Shown in pieces: positions 57,865 through 64,000 of a DNA stretch of 64,000 nt. Location of the stretch: contig CM035304.1 in NCBI GenBank assembly GCA_002900995.3, positions 2,137,476-2,201,475 on the forward strand, given 5' to 3'. A program made the position numbers and the translations under genes. The stretch comes from Ganoderma boninense (lineage: Eukaryota; Basidiomycota; Agaricomycetes; Polyporales; Polyporaceae). Within the stretch, counting starts at the first letter, position 1. Each line of letters begins with the position of its first letter. Under the pieces are notes generated by a model that was not told the origin of the DNA, did not search any database, and was given only the letters and a program-made list of their open reading frames with translations.

Positions 57865-60334
57865 TCAGAGCGCGACCCCGGTGCGGTCCTCGAGCCACTT
57901 GTCCCAGAGCGCGCCGCGCGCGCGCTCGTTGGCGAGGAGCTTCGCGAACTCGACGAGGCGCCAGACGTCGCGGAAGTCGCTCGCGAGCCCGAGCGAGAGG
58001 CGGACGAACGCCGAGCTCGCGGCCCATGCACGCCTCGAACGCGCGCAGCGTCGCATCCGCAGGCAGCTGCGCCATCGCGCCGCGCAGGCCGAGCAGCGCG
58101 GCGGCGCCGCCCGGGTTGCACATGCAGCCGGTGCGGAGCGAGAGGTTGTGCTTCGACGCGGCGTACTCGACGAACGAGTTCGGGAGCATCTGGCCGGAGG
58201 GCTGCGGAGCGCGTGCGGAAGGGGAGGGAAAAGGAAATGGGGAAAGGGGAAAAGGGAGAAAGGGGAAGGGGGAGAGGAAGGACGTTAGCGTGGGATTCGT
58301 GCAATATGAACGTGGGGATGCGTAACGTTAGTGGGCCCTGGTGTGGGCGTCGCTGCGCGCCACGGTGTGTGCTGCTGCGGACGTGGGGAAGGGAGGGGCG
58401 GGGGAGAAAGAGAGGACTTACGGAGAGGAAGAGGAGGGAGACGACGGAGCCGGTATCGGACTGCTCGCCAATGGTCTTGACATCCTTGGTCGGCCGACGG
58501 GAGAGGATTTGTACGACAGGCGTGTCCGTCGAGTCGTGTCGCAATTCAGAGAGTGACGTAATGAGGTAGCGCGTGAGTGAAGAGAGGCGGAGGGGCAGGA
58601 AGGGCAGGTAGGCCGAGAGGAATCGCAGGCCGTCGGTGATCGCAGGCAGACTCAGGTAGTTGATCGTGCCGTCCTGGGTGCGGAAACGGGAACGGGAACG
58701 GGGCACGCGCAGAGAAAAAATGTGTGAGCGAACGCCATTCATGCACAGAGTCGCGCACAGAAGCAGCTCAGCTGGAATACACGCACCTCGAAGCGTTCGT
58801 GCATGTTCGCCGTCATCGTGACGATCCCACCCGGCGCCTGCACAACGTCGACGGTGCCCCCGGCGAACCAGGGCCGCTCCAGGCGCGCGAGGAACGACTC
58901 CTTCGCGACGAGCGCGCCCACCCCCGTCGGGAAGCCGAACATCTTGTAGAAGCTCACCGCCATCGCGTCCACAGGCGTGTCCGTGAGGGAGATCACGGAT
59001 GTCGGCGCGAGCGCCGCCGCGTCGAGCAGCGTGCAGAAGCCTTGTGACGCCGCGTACTCGATGAGGGACAGCGGGTTCTTCGAGTTCGAGATGTTTGATT
59101 GGCCTGTGAGTGCGAATAGGCTGGGGGCGGACGCGGCGCGGCCGCCGGTGCGTGGACTGTGCTGACACAGGACGGCCTGTGGGCAGACGGCACCCCACAT
59201 AGCGAGGTGACGGGATACCAGTCAGCTGGTGTGTCTGGAGGGCGCAGGATCGCAAGACCCTGTGTGTGCAGTACGTTACTCACCTTGGCCTCCGTGACGT
59301 CCATGCCGCCCTCGTCAGTTGATTCGATGTACGCCACTTGGGCGCCGCGGGAGGTGGCGAACTGACGAATGCCGTGCACGCTGTTGTGCGAGTCCGCACC
59401 AAGGACGTATGTACTGCCGGCGGCGAAAGGGAAGGACTCTCCCACCAGCTTGAGGGCGCCGCTCGCGTTCGCGGTGAAGACGACGGTGTAGCCTGGCGGC
59501 GCGCGGAAGAACTGGAGCACGGCTCGCCGTGCCTCATCCGCGCACGCTGCGGAGAGGCGTGACCTGCACAAATATGGCACCGCGGTCAGTCGCGACGTCC
59601 CTTCGTGTGCTCGCAACGCCGAGGACGCGGGCAGGCAATAAGAGGGCGCAGAGCAAGAAGAAGAAGAAGGGCTGACAGAACAACACCCGCGGCACTCGGT
59701 GCCGAACCCACGTCTCCGGGCGGACCGGGAATTGTAATAGGGAATGTCGAGAACTCGAGGCGGACGGCGTGGAACGACCACAGGCGAGCGCATGGGCAAT
59801 AAAAAAACAACACGAGGGGGGATGTACGGAAGGCGATACTCACGAGTTGCTGACAGAGTGTGTGTTCCCCAGGATGCTCCGCTGGAGGAAGCTGGCGTGG
59901 ACCTGGATGAGGCTTTCTGGGTAGAGCGAGCCACCCATGTAGTCGACGTATGCCTCGCCATTGCGGTCAAGCCTGGCAAAGTCGGTCCGCCTGAGCGCGT
60001 CGAGGATCCATGTCAGTTGGTATTGAGGGTCCTCTTTGAGGAAGGCCTTGTAGGCGAGCAGGGCGGCGTTCTCCGGGATGTCGGGGGTTGTTGAGAGGGC
60101 ATAGACGGGCGGAGGATCGAAGGTCCGCTTCTCGTCCCGGTCGTTGACGGAAGAGCTTGAGGAGTCCTCCCGCAAGGAGAGTTCTTGAGGGTGGTGATAG
60201 CTGGAGAGGCCGAGGGTGAGCGCGGAGAAGGCGGCCGAGCGCTTGCGATGCAGGACAGGCGTGGCGTGTGCATGGTGCAGGTCCAGACCAGCATGTGAGG
60301 GTTTGCGCGAGGAGTGAGAGTGAGAATTCCCCAT
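57865..60334 (-). CDS. molybdenum cofactor sulfurase-like class V aminotransferase
   Basis: Start MGNSHSHSSRKPSHAG at 60334, a long His/Ser-rich N-terminal extension, then DRNGEAYVDYMGGSLYPESL and SILGNTHS. Later exons: EARRAVLQFFRAPPGYTVVF, TANASGALKLVGESFPF, ADSHNSVHGIRQFA, then CTLLDAAALAPTSVISL and AVSFYKMFGFPTGVGAL, whose Lys is the PLP site, then INYLSLPAI, NSFVEYAASKHNLSLRTGCMCNPGG, whose Cys fits the sulfur-carrying residue, and a C-terminal helical end LASDFRDVWRLVEF. The family moves sulfur from L-Cys to the Mo cofactor of xanthine dehydrogenase and aldehyde oxidase. No MOSC domain follows, so this is the short form. A frame change near 58007-58010 (GRELGV then VRLSLG) looks like one inserted base. 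Exon ends: 59.85, 59.57, 59.28 and 58.79 kb approximately. Confidence 0.82.
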
Positions 60335-63300
60335 AGAGTGAAAGTCGCCAATAGGTGCCGGTGATGTGTGGGTAATTGCTGCCGAGGTATGCCGCCTAAG
60401 AGGATATTGTCCGCCGAGTGTCGAGGAGCGAGTCCCAGTCCCGATCGTGTTGAGTCTGCCCTACCCCAGAGGCCCCAGCTTTATATGTTTTCGCCTAAGG
60501 TTCTCGAGTAAGCAGTTCCCAGAGCCCAAGTTTCAGCGAAAAGCGGTAAAATAGGCCGACGCATCAAGTAAAAGCCGGGAGCTAGGCTGGGGAGGGACGG
60601 TGGCGGTTAGGCTGCAAGATGTTCGCGGCAGACCCCGCGGCCGGAGGGACCTGGGAGCAGCCCGAGTTGGCAACTCACGCCGTCGGTGCGGGCCCTCAGA
60701 TAACAGAACCCAAACGGTCTCTCGAGATTACATCGGCAACCATCGGTCGGAATCTCGCTAGGCACTCCTCCCCCGGCTCTGGCACACCCTGTTCCATCTT
60801 GTCACAGAACCCGTCCGCCCGGATCGACGCTGTGCTCGGAATGCACCCACCGCCATCGTCCGTGTCCATGACCAGATCACGCAGGCGCACTATTCGCTCG
60901 CCGGCTCCCCGCGCGAACCATCACCGCCGCGATCAGCTTTCTGCCATCTTCGAACCTGTGACGCACCCGTCAGGCATGGTGGCGGCCATCGCGGTGCGAC
61001 GCCGACACAGTGTCACGGGAATGCACGCAAAGGCGCCCGTGAAGAACGGGGCGCAACGGCATGCGCTCCCGTGGTCATGGACGTGGATCCGTACGTGGGA
61101 CGTGCGCGCGGACGCGAACGTGGGCGCAGAGCCGTCCGCGGCGAATCTCCCGCCTTCCCCACAGAAGGCAAAGGGAAACGGGGAACGGGGGAACAACGCG
61201 GCGACTGTGACGGCAACAGCCGACTCTCGAGCCTCCGTTTCCGGGCACCGTAACACGCACACGCCCGCACGGCGAGGAGTGCGATTGCAAATGGTAAAGG
61301 CAATCTCGGGGGGAATCTAAACCGGCGCTGCAGCGGGATCAAGCACGGACAAGGGGGCAGCGCAGCAGCAATGCAAGACTCCTGCACATCGATCAGAAGC
61401 GAGCGAAGCAGGGTCGGACGTGGGGGGCGTGCCGCGGCTGCCCACCTCGCAGCCTCGCACGACGAACGCAGTGCGGGGGCTGAGCCTGTCACGAGTCATG
61501 CGCAATGCGAGTGCCCACGCCTGATACTAGGGATAGCGCGAGTGCACATGTCGAGGAGCGAGTCCGGAGCCTCGTCGGGTGTTGAGCGGTATTCGGACCC
61601 GCGCCGTCCCTGGATCGTCACGGCATGACAGGAAGGAGGACGTGCTGTGGTCCAGAGCGTCGAGGTCCCGCAAAGGACTGCTGGCGTCTGCATCCGGCCT
61701 GTGTACAATGGTAGCCAAGAACGTCGTTCAGTATCAAACTCGCAGCCGAGGAAGCTCCAGGTAGAACGCATCGTCTCGTTGGCGCCAGCCACCCGCTCCG
61801 CCTTGCGGCGATGCTCGCAGCTGCTTTATTAGGGCGTCCCGTTCGTCCTACCGATGACCGTAGAAATGTACAGCAGCTGTACAAATCCCGGACATGCTCC
61901 CCCACCTTCGCACCTTCGAGCTGTCTCCGAGGCGTGCTCAGAACGGCTGAAGGCAGTCCATGCCTCCGTTCGAGGCGGCACGGGTACGCGCTGGCTTCCC
62001 ACAGGTCAATTGTTATCGACAGATCGATGGGAACGCACGACGCACTGGTGGTAATAGGAAGCCTCGGAGTGGAAGGCGCAGCAGAAGCCTGAATGGCGCG
62101 AGACTTGAACGTGGAACTCACTTCGCGTTATTTGGGCGTATATATGTGTGGAGCCTCCCCCGGCGCACAGCCAGAGAGCCTCAGGGATATGAAACAGCCA
62201 GCTCGAGGCCCAGATGCCCATGAGATGAACGTGTAGAGTGGGCCCATTGTGTGCCAGAAGTGGTCAAGCACCGTGCTTCCTGCTTCACCACTCATGGACG
62301 AAAGGTCCCGCGCCCAAGTGTACTAGATCAGGAGATGTGCGAGCGCCGGGGGGCAGTAAGCTCGAAGGATGACGGAATTTCGTGTGATAGGAGCGCCGCG
62401 GTTGAGCCATTCGCATCCCGAGCTTGCAAGGGTCATTTTAAGTTATTCAAGGGTCGGAATTTCAAGCGCCGCATGCTCTACAGCGGCCGCTGTGGGGTAT
62501 GTTAGACTCTCCAGCGGTAACGAGATGTCTAGTGAATGAATATGTTTAGAAAACACGTGAGACATCGAAGACAAAGGGATACGCCCATGAGAACCTGCCT
62601 TGTTGGCCCGTTGCGATGGTCGCGAGGGACGGTGGGTCAGTTTACGAATGTCATCGGCCCACTTGCAGCGCTGTATCCGCGCTAGAACATGATGACGAAT
62701 ACGAGCTTCATCGAACCTTCGGCCTATGGGACGCCACCAGGCTACTAGCCCGAGCTAGCCTTGGACGACTCCTCCGGTGTCCGCAGTGCATCGCATGAAC
62801 CTTGCAAATGCCCGAAACTTAATGAAATCGAGATGCTAGCACCATGGAACAATGGTGGGCACATCAGGCCAGGGCAGCCCCACATCGCCGAAAGCCAGCA
62901 CCCTGGAGCCGCGGATCGAAGTCAGCGCTCCTTCGCGACCATGACGCGAGCGTGGAAAGTCGGTCTCACCGAGCGACCATGTGCATTCGGCTGCGAGGAA
63001 GACGTGCGGGACTACTTCTATCTTATTCTGCAGATTTGGAGAAGCACGGAAAGGGGCGGCGGGCGATTCTCGTTGGACCGGGCGACAGGGAGCCGTCGGA
63101 ACGTCTGGCGTGGCTTATCAAACTACTCACCATCAAGTGACCGAACTGAATGAGGGCGGTGCCGTGAGTGCGACCGTCTCAACGCTCACGGGTCGACGCC
63201 CAATGTCCGAGATGAAGGCCTGGATAGGAGCTTCCTGGACACGACAGACCGCATCCCTCGTTCGCGATATCCCGCTAGACGAGCAACTGGAGCGATCATC

Positions 63301-64000
63301 ATGAGTGCCTGAAAGACGCTAACATTAGCGAACAAGGCGGCCGTTGATACGAAGCAGATGGAAGCACCAACGAACCGGCCGCGAACTATCAGGTTTGTTT
63401 ACGTTGGTGATGAATAGCCAAGGCCGAAATGCTGGGATGAGAAGAGAAGCGGCCAACTTCAAACACTGGCGAGTTCTGGTCGCCATGGCGGTGGGAGGTC
63501 CCCCTGAGCTTCCTCGACATCTTGTGATAGACGGTGTGCAATAAGAGAGCGATCTGTGAGGTACAAAGCGCAGTCAATATGACATAGAAAATGGGAGATC
63601 ATCAAGTTTCCCGCCTTGGGAGTGATTCGCTGGCCATGTGGGTGCCGTAAATGTCGCGCCTTGTGCGACTGGAAGCTTAGTTTGACTCTCGAGGCGGCAA
63701 ACCTAGAAATTATGGCCGCTGGGGTGATTAGAGTATGCTGAGAACGGTGGGGAGATCGCTGGTGTTGGTCGGTGTTGGTGGTGCGACTGCAACCACAAAC
63801 AACTCCTACGAGGGCGCCTAATGCCTTGGCAACACCGCAGGCGCCTTCCCAAGTATAGACAACAACAGCACAGCTTCTCGACATAAGGCTACCAGACTTC
63901 CAAGTCTGCGAAGGCGTTTCGTCAATGAGCCCACTCCTTGAGCTGCTCCCAAATCCGCCTTTCTGTGTATGCAACCCCCAGAAATTTTGGGCGCATTTGA
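60335..64000. other. no gene supported
   Basis: The longest frame is 233 codons on the plus strand (60619-61320), Arg/Pro/Ala-rich and without domain or linked introns, so probably chance in GC-rich DNA. Frames at 62251-62505, 62844-63140 and 63459-63974 are equally unsupported. The last kb is AT-richer. Confidence 0.4.

Noticed and set aside
57570..59255. 561-codon minus-strand frame with poly-Ser/Arg runs
   Set aside because: It reads through introns and in a shifted frame of the cofactor-sulfurase-like gene; the conserved motifs lie in the spliced model.
60619..61320. 233-codon open frame
   Set aside because: Arg/Pro/Ala-rich composition typical of chance frames in GC-rich DNA, no domain, no introns or neighbours to support it.
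1..64000. CRISPR arrays, operons, bacterial-type terminators or riboswitches
   Set aside because: The window is eukaryotic with spliceosomal introns throughout; no regularly spaced short repeats with unique spacers occur.
1..64000. tRNA and rRNA genes
   Set aside because: A few GGTTCGA words (for example near 5365 and 38246) were checked, but no cloverleaf with box A spacing was found; no rRNA-like stretch seen.

Overview
The window is nuclear DNA of a filamentous basidiomycete, most likely a wood-decay agaricomycete of the Polyporales type. The signs are dense genes split by 40-80-nt GT-AG introns with CTNA-type branch points, a GC-rich coding style, Ty3-type retrotransposon debris, basidiomycete-specific families such as an orphan multi-TM protein, and fungal housekeeping genes (ELP1, CWC15, a KDM3-like JmjC protein). 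All gene models were made by reading frames and splice signals by eye. No database search was possible, so names rest on remembered family motifs.

Layout. 1-5.3 kb: a Ty3 gag fragment, a 100-N gap, the 3' LTR of a retroelement, and a decayed copy of a cohesin SCC3/STAG gene. 5.7-8.25 kb: an intact KDM3/JmjC histone-demethylase-like gene. 8.3-20.9 kb: a gene-poor, decayed zone with unidentified broken or spliced reading frames, a minus-strand locus with two tandem histone-H3-like folds, and a broken member of a Trp-rich orphan family. 21.0-25.08 kb: an AT-rich, CpG-poor island with sharp edges that carries a near-perfect palindrome (about 0.8-kb arms) built partly of ~80-bp direct repeats, next to a (TAG)n tract. 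26.8-28.5 kb: a multi-TM orphan gene.

29.7-41.7 kb is the most distinctive part. It is an array of two unrelated lineage-specific families: four copies of 'A' (minus strand) and two complete copies plus one relic of 'B' (plus strand). Two A/B pairs are head to head over ~0.3-kb shared upstream regions. Intron positions and C-terminal structure are conserved among the copies. A second 100-N gap fuses the end of the third A copy to the C-terminal half of an acyl-CoA dehydrogenase/oxidase-like gene.

42.7-60.3 kb is conserved housekeeping DNA: ELP1 (+), then DUF1479, a saccharopine-dehydrogenase-like oxidoreductase, CWC15 and a molybdenum-cofactor-sulfurase-like gene (all minus). 60.3-64 kb has no gene I can support.

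A caution runs through the window. Conserved genes that should be intact (ELP1, the saccharopine-dehydrogenase-like gene twice, the sulfurase-like gene) each need a one-base correction to stay in frame, nearly always a missing base. Similar breaks in A3, A4 and other loci may therefore be assembly errors and not real pseudogenization.
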